64,000 nucleotides of DNA, from NCBI RefSeq assembly GCF_030549525.1, contig NZ_CP130831.1, positions 2,567,501 to 2,631,500 of the forward strand. The letters are read 5' to 3'. The DNA comes from Stenotrophomonas sp. 704A1. GTDB lineage: Bacteria > Pseudomonadota > Gammaproteobacteria > Xanthomonadales > Xanthomonadaceae. A program made the translations under genes and the position numbers. Positions 43,492 through 56,700 of this stretch are shown here, piece by piece. Position 1 is the stretch's first letter, and each line of letters opens with the position of its first letter. The notes beneath the pieces were generated by a model, which was not told the DNA's origin, ran no database searches, and worked only from the letters and a program-made list of their open reading frames with translations.

Positions 43492-43850
43492 AGCAGAACG
43501 CGCAGGGGTTCACCCTGATCGAGGTGCTGATCGCCCTGGCGATCGTCTCGATCGCATTGGCGGCGGTGATGCGCTCGGTGGCCGTGGCCACTGATGACCA
43601 GTCACGCCTGCGCGACCGGCGCCTGGCGCTGCTGTGCGCGCAGGACCGTTGGCAGGAACTGCGGCTGGCCGCGCAGCCGCCGGCAACCGCGCGCGTGCCG
43701 TGTGTGCAGGGGCGGACCCGCTTCCTGGTGCAGCAGCAGCTGGGCACCGGCGCCGACGGACAGCCACAGCTGGACCTGAGCGTGGTGGCCGACGATGCAC
43801 CGGCACAGCTGCTGTCGCGCCTGCAGGTGCCGTGGACACCCGCCCCATGA
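43488..43850 (+). CDS. gspI: Type II secretion minor pseudopilin GspI
   Basis: A 120-residue prepilin with a GTG start at 43488. The leader KQNAQG is followed by FTLIEVLIALAIVSIALAAV with Glu at +5. The globular part (WQELRLAAQPPATARVPC) is the GspI type. It overlaps gspH by 4 bases (GTGA) and gspJ by 4 bases (ATGA). Confidence 0.92.
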   Translation: MKQNAQGFTLIEVLIALAIVSIALAAVMRSVAVATDDQSRLRDRRLALLCAQDRWQELRLAAQPPATARVPCVQGRTRFLVQQQLGTGADGQPQLDLSVVADDAPAQLLSRLQVPWTPAP

Positions 43851-44461
43851 GGCGCGCCGCCGCGGGGTTCACCCTCATCGAAGTGATGATCGCCATCACC
43901 ATCATGGGCGTGCTGGCGGTGATCTGCTGGCGTGCGCTGGACAGCGTGGCCAACAGTGACCAGCGGCTGCGCCGCGCCGACGCCGAGACCACCGCCGCGC
44001 TGCGTGTACTGCAGCAGTTCCAGCGCGACATCGAACTGCGCGCGGACGACGCGCTGATGAATGGCGCGGTGCGACCGGCCGACCAGCCGCAGCGGCTGCT
44101 GCCGCCGTCACTGGTCAGCGAGCGGCGGCCCGATGGCAGCTTCGCGCTGGAGATCACCCGCAGCGTTGGCAGTGACGGCCTGCACTGGCAGCGGGTGCGC
44201 TGGTGGCGGCAGGGCAGCACGCTGTGGCGGGCCAGTGGTGCGCCATCGGACCGCTATCCGCTGCCGGCACCGGTACCGGCGCGCGGGCTGGCGGTCGCGC
44301 GCGATGTGCAGCGCTTCGAGGTCCGCGCCTGGCAGCCCGGGACCGGCTGGGCCGTGTTGCCCGGTGCGGGCGAGGTATTGCCGGCGACCGGGCTGGAGCT
44401 GCGGCTGGGACTGCGTGACCCGCGCGGGCCGTTGAGCTACCGCCGCGTGCTGGAGTTGTAG
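43847..44461 (+). CDS. gspJ: Type II secretion minor pseudopilin GspJ
   Basis: A 204-residue prepilin. The leader RRAAAG precedes FTLIEVMIAITIMGVLAVIC with Glu at +5. The globular region has LRVLQQFQRDIELRADDALM and RPADQPQRLL, typical of GspJ. The ATG overlaps the gspI stop. It is the last gene of this trio; gspK, which often follows, is not here. Confidence 0.92.
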   Translation: MRRAAAGFTLIEVMIAITIMGVLAVICWRALDSVANSDQRLRRADAETTAALRVLQQFQRDIELRADDALMNGAVRPADQPQRLLPPSLVSERRPDGSFALEITRSVGSDGLHWQRVRWWRQGSTLWRASGAPSDRYPLPAPVPARGLAVARDVQRFEVRAWQPGTGWAVLPGAGEVLPATGLELRLGLRDPRGPLSYRRVLEL

Positions 44462-44701
44462 TCGGCGCAGGAGGGCGAACATCGTAACCGCCGGCTGGCC
44501 TGCAGTGCGTGCAGTGTGCTGGCCCGCCGCATCCGCGCAGGGCGTGGCGCCAGCACCGCTCCTCCCCACCTGCCGCCGAGCGCTCTCCCGCGCCCGGCGG
44601 CGCCGTGCCGGTGGTCCTCACCGCCGATGGCTGCTCCCTGCCCTCCGTGCCGTCCTGGCTGGGGCCGCCACCGCTCCGTGGCGGCTGGCCCGATGCTGTC
44701 G

Positions 44702-44720
44702 CCCGATGCCATGCATCGGG
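44702..44720. terminator. Hairpin between convergent gspJ and tpsA
   Basis: CCCGATGC and GCATCGGG form a perfect 8-bp stem with a CAT loop in the 282-bp space between the two stop codons. A weaker hairpin (GTGCTGGC / GCCAGCAC, 44516-44556) lies closer to gspJ. No gene is visible in this space. No T run follows, so the terminator role is tentative. Confidence 0.4.
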
Positions 44721-44743
44721 CCCTGTGCCGACCCGCGCCGCGG

Positions 44744-47700
44744 TTACCGGCGCTGGGTGTCGTCGTTCCTGCTGGCCTGCGGGAACTGGAAAGCACTGTT
44801 CACGTCGTAGTCCTTGCTGGCCGTGGGGCCACGGGCCGGTGCGTCGATGCTGCTGCTGGCACTGCCGAAGCCGAGGATCTGCACGCTGATCACCGACGGC
44901 TGGTTGCGCCGCGCGTCATCCTGGCTCTTGCGCATCACGTCCTGTGCGGCCTGGCTGGCGCTGTTGGCCGCGGCGCTGGCCGAGGCCAGCGCATTGACGT
45001 TCACCGAGGCCAGCACCGGCAGGCCCTTGCTGTCGCCCTGCACCTGGATGTTGGCGGCGTTGAGCACCTGCAGCGCGGCAAGGTTGATGTTGCCCGAGAC
45101 GCGGATGCCGGCTTCGCCCGCATCGATGGTGCCCAGCGGAGCGATCAGGTCGACATCGCCCGGCGCCACTTCCGCGATCGGGTTCAGCGTGGCGATGCCG
45201 GCGCCGCTGGCCGGCGCCTGCGGCGACAGGATCACGTTGCCCCAGGTGTCGTACACCCGGCGCGGCGGCGTGTACAGCAGGGTGGTCTGCGAGCCCCGGC
45301 CGGCGTTGATGTCGCCCTGCTCGGACCACGCCAGGATGTCACCGCCAAAGGTGGTCATCACCCGCGACAGGCCCAGCAGCACGCTGTCCTGGCTGAACAA
45401 CCGGATATCGCCCTGGCCCTGGGTGACCAGGCCGGCGCTGGCCGGTGGCACCACGCCCTGCACGCCGACCACGATCTGTCCGCCCGGCGCCATCAGTTCG
45501 ATGTTGCCGCCGGCTTCCGTGCGTACGCCGGAACCGCCGTACATCACGATATCGCCGGTGCGCTGGATCGTCGCTCCCGTCGCATCCTTGTCCGGCATCA
45601 ACGTGGCGACGGCCTCGCGGCCACGCAGGTAGGAGCCGAAACGCGGACCCTCCACATCGGTGTACTCGCGGCCGCCTTCGCGCAGTTCGGCGTAGTACAC
45701 CTGGCGCAGGAAGATGCGCTGCTGTTCCTGCGGCAGTGCGTCGAACGCAGCCAGCGCACCGTCGCCGTCGGCAGCCACGCCGAAGCGCTGCTGCAGCCAC
45801 TGTTTCAGTTCCTTGTCATAGATCTTCACCGCCTTGCCCGGCTGCGACGCAAGCGATTGCGCGGGATCTGCAAGGTTGGCCGAGTCGAGATAGCGGGCAC
45901 GCAGGGCCGCGAAATCGATCTGCTGGTTGCCGGCCGTCAGCGCGATGCTGGCACCCGGCCGCGTATCGCCCTGGATGATGCCGCCGAGGCTGACGATGCT
46001 GCCGAGGTCTTCCTGGCGCAGCTGGCGGCCGGCACTGATCTCGGCATTGCCGGGGCCGGCGATGGTCGCGTCCAGATGCACGATGTCACGGCCCGCCGCC
46101 ACCACCGTGATGTCGGTGGGCGCGGTGTTCAACGCGGTCATCGACACCCCCAGGATGTCCCGGCCTGCCCGCAGTTGCACGGCGCCGGCGGCCTCGAACC
46201 AGTTCAGTTGCGTGCGCTGCCTCGCGTTGGGATCCAGCGTGCGCTGGGCGCCGGTGGCCAGACCGATGATGTCGCCCTGCACCGCGTAGAAACGGCTCGG
46301 CGCCAGGGCCGCAGACACGGTGGTCAGCGGAGTGTTCGGACCGAACGCAAACAGCGGAAGCGACGCCTCCGGCGATGGATTGTTGCCGTCGACCGACAGG
46401 TTGTGCCGCGAGCGGGTCACATTGCCGCTGGAATCCCCCTGCTCGGCCATGAATGCCGGGTCGAAGGGTCCCGGCAGGCGCGCGTCGCTGGCGGAGCGCG
46501 CGATCTGGGTCGCGCCCCTCTGGGCGAAGATGCCGCCACCGGCCAGGACGTCCAGCCGTCCTGTCGCCGAGGGTGCCAGCAGGATCACATCCTGCGTTCC
46601 CGGCGTCGTGCTGATCCGGTCCAGCTTGATGTCGCCCTGTGCAGCAATGGCACTGAAGCGCGAAGGATAGAGCCAGTAATTCAGCAGATCGTCGCTGCCG
46701 CGCACAGCAAGCTTGACCTGCTCGAGCCCCAGATTGCTGCCCGTCACGTTTTCCGGCCCGGCGAGACCTGGCGCGAGGTCGCCACCGGCACTGAACAGAT
46801 CCACGGCCGTGTTGGCGGTCCACAGGGAGAACCACGTGCTGCCCGCAGCGCGCGCGCCATCATCCTGCAGCACCGCGCTGTAGTTGGCCAGCGGAACCCG
46901 GCCGGCATCGGCGACGCCGCCGAGCACCACATCGCCCCGCGCCTGCAGCTGCGCGGCGGCGTCGCCCAGCACCAGCACCGGCCCGCCCATCGCGCGGGCG
47001 GCGTCGGGCGCAAACAGGTCTGCCGCGCGCTGCACACCCAGCGTCGCGTAGCTTTCCAGGGTGACGCCCATTGCACCGATGCGCCCCGCATCCAGCTGCA
47101 GGCTGCCACGCAGATTGCTGAAGGTACCGTTGAGGTCGAGATTCTGTCCCGCCCTGGAGGCATTGAGGCTGGAGAACGTCGCCCGCAGATTCGGATTCAG
47201 TGCGCCACCGATACGCAGCTGCAGGTCGCCGCCGCCGGTCAGGTGCAGCTGGCCATCGCTGACCCGGCCGGTCGATCCCACCGCCGCGATGATCGCGCCT
47301 GAGCGCGGTGCGGTCAGCGAGCCCAGTGCGTCGCCTATCGCGTCGCGCACGCCGGCGTCACGCCCGGCCTCCAGCGTCAGGTTGCCGCCGCCCAGGGTGC
47401 CGAAGCCGGTGAAGCCGACCATCCGTGGAGAGGCGCCGGCGGCAGTGGAGACGTTGGTGTACGTACCGAAATTCACCCACCAGCTGGTCGGCACCGGCTC
47501 TACGCCGGTGGTGCTGCCGGTTCCCTGCCGCCACAGCCAGTTGCCGACCGCGGCACTGGAGTACAGCGCCCAGTCGCGCTCGCTGGTGCCCGACTCTGCG
47601 CGCCCGGTCCAGACGTCACCAACGATATCGCGCCCGGCTTCGACGCGCAGGTTGCCGCCATGATCGGGATACCAGGCCTGGTAGCCGGCCAATGCGGCGT

Positions 47701-50700
47701 CATAGCTGCCCGGCACCAGGTCCGGACCCAGCAGTGCGGTGTTCCTGGGGGCTGCTGCACGGGGCGAATTGAAGGCAGCGTCGCGGCCCTCGCCCAACGT
47801 GGTGGGAGTGCCCGCCGTGTACACACCGAAGCCGGACTTCATCACGACGTCGCCGGCAGCGAGCAGTTCCAGGTCACCCTTGCCGGTGCGCAGCACGCTC
47901 CAGGCCGGCGTGCCCGCGCGCTTGCCGTAGGTGGTCACTTCGGTCTGCGTGCCACCGCCGGCGCAGTAGGTCGGTGCGGTGCTGCAGAACTCGTCTTCGG
48001 TCATGCCGAACATCGCCGCGAAGTCCTTCGCAGGGGTGCCCACGTAGGACTCGTCGCCCCAGTAATCCAGCGAGCCCTGCGCGGCCACCTGGCGGGGTGC
48101 CGGGCCGCAGTAGTCGGCCGACATCGCGCAGAACTCATCTTCGGTGAAGCCGAACATGTCGGCCAGCTCTGCGATCGGACGGCCCGCATAGGAGGTGTCG
48201 CCGATCCAGTCCAGCGATGCCTGCTCGGTCAACGCGCGGTCACCCACCCAGATGATTTCGGTCTTGACCGTACCGATCGAGCCCTGGTGGGTATCGGCCA
48301 GCACCACGCTGCCTTCGCTGCCCCAGCGTCGGCTGCGTGGATCGGCCGCCCCGGCATCGGCACCGGCAACCACGGTCAGGTCCCAGGAGGTGGTGCCCTC
48401 GGCCAGCATCGGCGCCAGCGCCCAGTTGCGTCCCTGGTTGCCATTGGCATCGGCAGGCCGCAGATTCACCGGCGCGTCGCCGGGCAGCTCCACCTTGGTC
48501 AACGATGGGATGTACGCGCCCACCTTGAGCTCGACTTCCCGCGCCAGGCGCAGCGCAACCGGCAGCACCGCGCCGGCGGGCCACTCCTGTGCCGCCATCT
48601 GGACCGCGCTGCGCAGGCGGAAGCCGGCGCCCAGCCGCGCGCCGGCCGCCAGCACCAGCGGCTCCTGCAGCACGGTGCCCGCCGCCAGCGTCTGCCCGGA
48701 CTGGGTGGTCACCGCCGCACCCAGCACCGTGCCCGCAGGCAGGCGCAGGGTCTGCGAGATCTCCATCGGCGCGGGCAGCACGGTACCGACCGGAAGCGTT
48801 ACCGATTCGACCGGCACGTCATAGTTCAGGCGGGTGCCGGCCTGGAACTCGGTGCCCGGCTGCAGCTTCACTCCGTCCACCGGCACCACCAGGTCGCCAC
48901 CGAAGGGGGTGTGCCCGGCGCTGCCATTGCGAGCCTCATACAACTGCCAACCGCCCTCGTCCGGCGTGGACGGCGGCGGTGCGAAGCCATCATTGATGCT
49001 GCCGTAGACGTTGATGTTGCCTTCGGCGCGCAGCACCAGCGAGGCCGATTCACCGAAGCCGCGCCGCGATGGATCGGCGCGGTTGGCATCGGGCCCGTAG
49101 CGGTAGCCGGACAGATCGATGTCGCCGGCGATGGTCAGGTCGCCCTCCGGGTTGGCGTCGCTGCGCCGCGCCACCACCTGCACGCCGGGACGCAGGCGGA
49201 CATCGCCCAGCGCGGCCGTGCGCTGCTGCAGATCCGGGTTGCCCAGCGCAGCATCGATCCAGGCCACGCTGTGCGGATCGACCACCTGGTCCAGCCACTG
49301 CTGGGTGACCAGCTGCGCGCGGTTGCCGCGCACGTCAGCGGTGCTGGCCAGGGGCGCATCGTCGTAGCGGCGGACACCATTGAGCTGGATGTCGGCGGCG
49401 CCATCAATGCGCAGGCCGCTGGCCGCGGCAATCGCCGCGTCGTTGCTGCCCAGCCGCGGCACATCGATCTTCAGTGTGCCGCGCGCTACGCCATCGTTCT
49501 GGCCGGGACCTTCACCGACGGCAACGTCGCTGCCGGCACGCAGGTCCAGGTGCGCCGCGCTGCCCAGGCCGACGGCGCCTTCGGCGCTGCCCAGCGTGAT
49601 GGTGGCGCGGTTGGGACTGTCGATGATCTTGCCGTGGCTGTCCACGCGCAGGCCGGTACCGTGCGCGTCCAGCGTGCCGTCCACCTGCAGCTGATCGCGG
49701 GCGTACAGGCGGATGCTGCCGACCTGCTCGCCACTGGCATCGATGCGGCCGGCCACGGTCAGGCTGCCCGCATCGACACTGATGTCGACCCGGCGTGCCT
49801 TCACTTCGTCGCCGATCCGCAGATCGCCTTCGCCGATCTGGAAGCTGCGACCGCCGACCACACCGCCAGCGGTCAGTCGCTGGTTGAGGCCGGCGAAGTC
49901 CTGCAGCTGGCGTGCCCGCACCACCAGTTCGCCACCGTCATAGGGCACCAGCGTGCCACCGGCATCGTAGCGGCCACTGGCGGCACCCTGCAGCACACCG
50001 GCCAGATCGGCCTGACCGGCCATTGCGCTGACCGTCAGGCGCCCGCCGCGGTTGTTGCGGGCGGAAACATCGATGCGGGAGGCCGCATCGGTGCGGATGT
50101 CCCCCGTGTCGCTGGACAGCAGGACATCACCGCCCCAGCTGAACTTGTCCACGTCGTACAGCGGGACCTTGCGCCCGGCAAGGTCCAGCGCGGCCCGGCT
50201 GCCAAGCGTGATGCCCTCGCGCGCGTTCGCCGACAGCCGTCCGGACGCCAGCGCGATCGTGCTGTCCAGCATGATCCGGTTGGCGTCGATGCTCAGCTCA
50301 CTGCCCAGTGCATCGCCACCCGCCTTGCCGGTGCCCCCCTGCAGGCGGAAGTCGCCGCCGGTGCGCACGCGCAGCTGCGCGGCGGGATCGGCGGTCAACA
50401 GCGGTGTATCGATACCCAGGCTGCCTCCGCTGTACTGCCAGCCCTTGTCGGCCAGATAGTCGCCGCGCTGCTGGAACACGTCCAGCGTGCCCTGCGCGGA
50501 GAACGACAGCTGCTCCGAAGCACTCAGGTTCAGCGCACTGAATCCGAGCACCTGCCGGTTCGCAGGTACTTCAGAGCTGGGACGGCTCAATGGCGCCCGC
50601 CCCAACCGCAGCTGGCGGGTGAAGATGTCCAGCTGCCCGGCGCCGAGCCGGTCTACCATCGGATCGGCCGGCGGCACCGACGCATTGCTGCCCGGCGCCT

Positions 50701-53700
50701 GGGTCGCCGCCAGTGCGCCGTCCCAGACCAGCGTATCCACCAGGATGCGCGCACGGTCGGTCGCCGCACCGTAGCCGTGGATGGCCTGCGCACCGAGCAC
50801 GAGCGTCTGCAGGCCACTGCGGCCGGTGGCACTGTCGCGCGCGTCCAGGTCGACACTGCCGAACACGTTGACCGAATCCCGCGCGACCAGGCTCAGCGTG
50901 TCCAGCGCCGGCGCGCCGGTGGCATCATTGCCGCGCAGCAGCTGCTGCAGCACGGACTGGTTCATGGTCATGCCACTGGGCAGCGCCCCTGCCGCAGCGG
51001 CCTGCGCGATCGCTTCGGCACTGCCGAGGTTCAGCGCCGCCATGCTCAGGCCGAGCTGACGGGTGCCATAGCTGGCCGAGTCGCGCATCTGCAGCGTGCC
51101 ATCGGTCGCGACCGCGATGCTGCCGTCCGAAACCAGCCGGGTCTGGCCCTCGCACGCGGTCTGGCACCCGCCGATGTCGATCGCCACCGGACCGGCCTCC
51201 ACGCCGGTGGTGCCGGTGATCAGGTTCAGGCGCTGGTTGGACACCGCCAGCAGGCCGCCGGAGACCTTGTAAGGCAGGGTCGCGTTGACGTCCGGGTTGG
51301 TCGATGCGAACGGCAGAGTATCGAGGGTCGCACCGGCCTCGACCAGGATGCCGCTGCCACCGGAGGCCGCTGCCACCAGCACTTCCGGTGCGTTCAGGGT
51401 GACCCCGGAACGGATCGCCACGCTGCGCGCCTGGCCGGTCACCGCCACCTGCGAGGGCTGCTGGTTGAACTGCCCGCCGATCATCATCCGCGCCGGCAGG
51501 AAGGCATTGAGCGCGTCGTCGCTGAAGGTGGCACCGCGATCACGCGCCTGCGATGGCGCGCTGCCATCGACGATCTCCAGCGAACCGACCGCCGGGCTGG
51601 CCAACGTGGCTGTCAGCGTGCCGCCGCGCCCGTTGTCGGTGGCGGCGCCGAACCGCGCGGTGCCGGCGAAGCGGATGGCAGGCGCGTCTGCACGCCCTGC
51701 GCCTTCGCCCAGCGCGAGGGTCAACCCGAGCGCATCGATGGTCTGCCAGCCACGCGACTCGCCGCGGCGGTCGGCCACCGATTGCGCGAAGCTGTTGTAG
51801 GAGGTTTCGTTGTAGCCCGAGTGGCGGCGTACCACTGCGGCGGGGGTCAGCAGGATGTCGGTGAGCAACGGCGAGATTGCCGCGCCCAGCGCCGTGCGCT
51901 GCTGCCCGGACACACGCCAGGTGCCGGTGCCGGTCGCAATCGGTTGCGCGATGCCCGAGGTGCCGGTGGCGCCCAGCTCCACCCGGAATGCACCGGGCTG
52001 CAGCGCATAGCTGGCCGGCATCAGCGTGTAGGTGCCTGCCGCCAGGCCGGGCACGCCCGCCGGCACGGTGATCTGCTGGCCCACCGCCGGTGCGGTGAAT
52101 CCTTCCTCGCCGCTGGGGGCGAACGTCCCCGCACGTCCCGGCACGATCGCATACACCGGGTTGCCCGACGCACTGAACGCGTAGCGCGGGTTGGCGTCGG
52201 CCAACGCCGTGCGCAGCACGTCGACAGAGCCGCCGCGCCCGGACACGAAGGCCGCACCCGTCAACTCACCACCGCCGGACATGTCCAGCAGTGCCCCCGG
52301 CGCCACCTCGATCTCGTTGGCCTTCAGGGTCACCCCCATCTGGGAGATGCCGGCCGGCGAACTCACGCTGCGCGTGCCGACCCGCCAGTCGACACCATCG
52401 ACGGTGCCACCGTAGGGCAGCGACAGGCCGGCGCCGCTGGTGGAGGTAACGCTGCCCGGCAGCAGTTCCACCCGGCTGCCGACGGTTCCGTTCAGGATCA
52501 GGCCGCCCAGCTGCAGCGCGCCCATCGGCACCTGTACGTTGCCGCCCTGCTGCACCGTGGCGGCCACCAGGCGAAGCGTGCCCAGCGCCGATTCCGGCGC
52601 CGGCTGCGTACCCGCACCGATGCCGTGGATGCGCAGCACGGCATCTGGATCAGCCCAGTAATCAGCGGTCTGCACGGTCTGCGCCGAAGCGCCGGCCACC
52701 AGCGTGCCGGCCGCACCCGTGGTGGGGTACAGGCGGGCAGCGGTCACATCCATCGAACCGGCCGTCATCAACGCGCTGGTGTTGCCATTGCTGGCAATGC
52801 CGTTGGTCAGGCGCACATCACTGCGGCTTTCCAGCGCCACGTGTTCGAACCCGGGCAGCCAGGTGACGTCGCGGATGTCGATCAGCTCGGCCTGCACCGC
52901 CAGCGCATGCTGGTCCGGGGCCGCCGAGGCAACCTCGGCGGTGCCCAGCAGGTTCTCGCCCGGTATCTGCCGCCAGCGTGCCTGCGCCAGGCGGACGTAG
53001 GGCGCACTCAGTCGCACCCCCGAAGACGGCCCGGCGCCCACGGCCATGCCCAGGCTCGACGTACCCTGGCCGTGGATGCGCAGGCTCTGCGCCAGGCGCA
53101 GGTCGACATCGCCGACGGCGCGGATGTCACCGAACACGGACAGGTTGTCGAAACCGCCGGCCTGCAGCTGCTCGACCGACAACGCGGCGTGACCATACTC
53201 CAATGCCGCCGGCAGTGGCTGCGCCGGTGCGCTGTGCTGGCTGAGGGTGATCTCACGCGCCCGCAGTACCTCCTCGCTGGCGCCGCGTGCATGGATGCTG
53301 CCGCCAAAGGCCAGCCCCAGCGTGCCGCCGCGTGCGCCGGCGCCGCCGGCGGCCGCGTCCATCGCGCCCTCCAGGTACAGCGCATTGGCCGAGCGCAGCA
53401 CGATCTGCCCGCCATCGCTGTCCACGCGCACGCGGCCCTGGCCGTCCACGTCCAGGTCGGCCGAGGCACCCCGCGCCTGCAGGCGCGCACCGCGTTCGAC
53501 CACCACGAACGCTTCCGGTGGGCGGTTGTCGACGAACGCGGTGGTTTCCCAGTCCAGCGCCCCGCCAATCTCGATGCGTCCACCCGTGCGCACCTGCCCC
53601 TGCAGACGGCCGCTGGCATCGGCCAGCGAGACCGCGTCCGCATCGGCATCCAGCAGCGCGCCTTCGGCCAGGCGCCAGGTGCGTTCGCTGCGTTGCCCGG

Positions 53701-56700
53701 CATACAGGGCGTTCTCCGCACGCACATCGTCGATCAGGATGCGGCCGCCCTTGGCGCGCAGCGTGCCTTCAACATCGATGTTGCCTGCACCAAGCAGCGA
53801 GATCGTCTGTCCCGGGTCGACCGCCACCAGCGCATCCTTGCCGATCCGCAGGTCACCGCCCACGCTGTTGCGGTCCGAACGCAGGCTGATGCCCGCACCT
53901 GCGCGCTGGCTGACGCGCCCGCTCGACGGATCGGCGCTGTACAGCGGCGCGTCCCACGTCGCCAGCGCGGTCGCCCGATCGGTGGCCGTGCGCGCGTCCT
54001 GGGTCAGGCGCAGGCCCGGCACGGAAGCGACCAGCCGCGCGCCATCGGCCACCTCCAGGCCCTGGTGGCCATTGATGTCGTACTGCGCAAAGCCACTGCC
54101 GAAGCGTGCGGTGTGCAGTTGCAGGGCATCGCCGGCGGGCACATCGTCGCCCACCACCACCGCACCACCGGTGCCCAGTGCAAAGCTGCCGCTGCCCTGG
54201 CCGAGGGCGCTGAAGCGGCTGCCCTCGCCCAGTCGCACCCGGCCGCTGCCGTCGCTGGATACCTCGCCGCTGTTGGCCTGCAGGCTGACACTGCCGCCCT
54301 TGCCGATGGTGCCCTTGCCGCGCTCGTCCATCGCCGCGCCCGCATCGACATCCACCCGCGCCTGCGCGCCCACCCTCACATCGTGGCTGTTCTGCAGGCG
54401 CAGGCTGCCACCGTCGGTCCAGGCGCGGCCCGCATCCAGCGCGCTGCCCAGCGAAGCATTGCTCCATGCGCCGGAAAGATCGATCCGCGTGCCCTCGGCG
54501 ATGGCCACCTGTGCCCGCCCCGCACGCAGCAGCGCGGTCGGCCGGCCCAGCACGTCCAGCAGGTTCCCGGCCTGCACCTGGCCGCCGGCAATGCGGATGT
54601 CACCGGCCAGTTCCACCTCGCTGCCGATCAGGTTGAGCTGGCCACCGGCCTGCAGCTGCAGGGAGCCCGCCACGGCGGCGCGGCCGGCAGTGGCCAGATC
54701 GATGCGGCCCCACTGCTGGGCACTGAGCTGGGATCCGTCCAGCCACACCGTGTTGCGGCGGTCGTCGGCCACCGGCGTCTGCAGCGACCAGGTCACCTTC
54801 GGCGCTGCACTGCCATCGAGCCGCACATCGGAATCGAAGACACCGTTGCGACCCAGCGCATCGTAGCGACCCAGGTACAACTGCGCGTTGCGCGCCACCG
54901 CGGTCTGCGCCTGCGCATAGCCTTCCAGCGCCGCATCCGGGCGGCGGCCCTGCTGCGCGCCCTGGAAGGTACCGGTCTCCACCTGCCCATCCAGCACCGC
55001 CGTGGGCGCCGACACCAGCAGGCGCCCCGCGTCGCGCCCGACCGTATAGCCGTTCTCGGCACGCTGCGCCGCGAACACGATGGGATTGCGGAACGATTCG
55101 GTTACCCCCCAGCGCGCCTGCGTGACCTCGTAGCCGCTGTACAGGCCATCGAACAACATCTCCGCCGGTGCGTCATCCAGCCGGTATACCTGGCCGTCGA
55201 CACCACGCAGCCAGCTCTGCTGGACCATGCCGCTCTGCACATCCAGGCTGCCGCCGGCCAGGTTGATGCGCGACCCGCTGCCGGCGATCACTTCCTTGCC
55301 GCCCAGCAGCACGGTGCCGCCCTGTGCCGCCCACTCGCTGATCGAATGGCCCTGGTTGTCCAGGTAGCCGCCCACTTCCAGCAGGCCACCGCCGGCATAC
55401 CACCGGTCGCCCTCATAGCCTCCCGTGCCGGCCGGCACGTGGATCAGCTGGCGCCGATCGACCCAGACCTCGCTGCTGATCAGCTTGCCGCTGTCACGGT
55501 TGTCCAGTGCATCGCGCAGTTCGTTGCCCTGCACCTTGACCTGCACCGAGTTGCTTTCCATCGACACACGCACGCCCACCGCGCCGGACACGTCCACCCG
55601 CGCGGTGCTGTCCAGCTGGCTGCGGTCCGCCGCATCGGCAATGACCTGGCCGCCGGTGGCCAGGGTCAGCGAGTTGCCGCTGAAGGCGATGTCGCCGCCG
55701 GACACGATCTCCACGCGCGACTGGTCGCGACGGTCGGCGTGCTGGGACAGATTGTCGAAGGTGCTGGAGCGGGAAGCTGCGCGCAGCGCATCCTGCTCGG
55801 CCGATTCCTTGATCAGGGCGTCGCGCTGGCTGTCCAGCGCAGTGGCTTTGCCGTCGTCCTCGAGCAGCACTGCCGTCGTGGCGCCGTCGGCCAGGGTGAC
55901 ACTGGCGGCGGCATCACTGGATGAGGTCAGCAGGTGCACCGTGCCGCGCTGCGCGAGCGTGGTGCTGGCAACGGCCACGCCGGCCTGCTCCACCGTGCGC
56001 CCGGCCAGCGTCACGTCACCTTCGCGGGCACGCAGCAGGCCGGTGTTGCGGACACTGCCGGCCGTGCTGCCGCTGATGAAGCGCGGCGCGATCTCATTGC
56101 CGCGGGTGGTGGAGCTGGTATTGGCGGCCGTGCCAACGCCGCGCCGGATCACGAAACTGTCACCGGCGGCGAGCTGCACCTGGCCCTTGCGCGCTTCGAT
56201 CTGGCCGGCGTTCTCGACGCTGTGCCCGGCCAGCAGCACGTAGCCACCGCCGCGCGTCGCACTGGTCGGTTCATGGGTCGTGATGCGCGCGCCCTGCTCC
56301 ACCATCACCTTGCCGAATGCATCGCTGAGCGCGCTGCTGTTGGCGTCGGGGCTGTACAGGCCGTTGTCGCGGAACTGCGCATCGCTGATCCGTGCTGCAG
56401 CCGCCAGCAGGTTGCGCACGTTGACCTGGCTGTTGTTGCCGAACACCACGCCATTGCGGTTGGCCACGAACACCGTACCGTTGGCGTTGAGCTGCCCCAG
56501 GATCTGGCTGGGCCGCGCAGCCGGGTCGTTGACCCGGTTCAGCACGGCCCAGTCCGGGTTCTGCAGGAAGTTCAGCGTGGTGTTGCCGCCGATGTTGAAG
56601 GTTTCCCAGTTCAGGATCGCCTTGTCTGCGGTCTGTTCGACCGTGACCTGTACGCGCCCGTCGCTGCCCTGCGACTGGATCGCCTCGCGCGCATTGAGCC

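Noticed and set aside
47660..55924. Very long plus-strand open frame (about 2754 codons) opposite tpsA
   Set aside because: It is antisense to a clear TpsA gene in a high-GC region where stop codons are rare. The translation is low-complexity (His/Arg/Ala/Gln-rich) with no domain.
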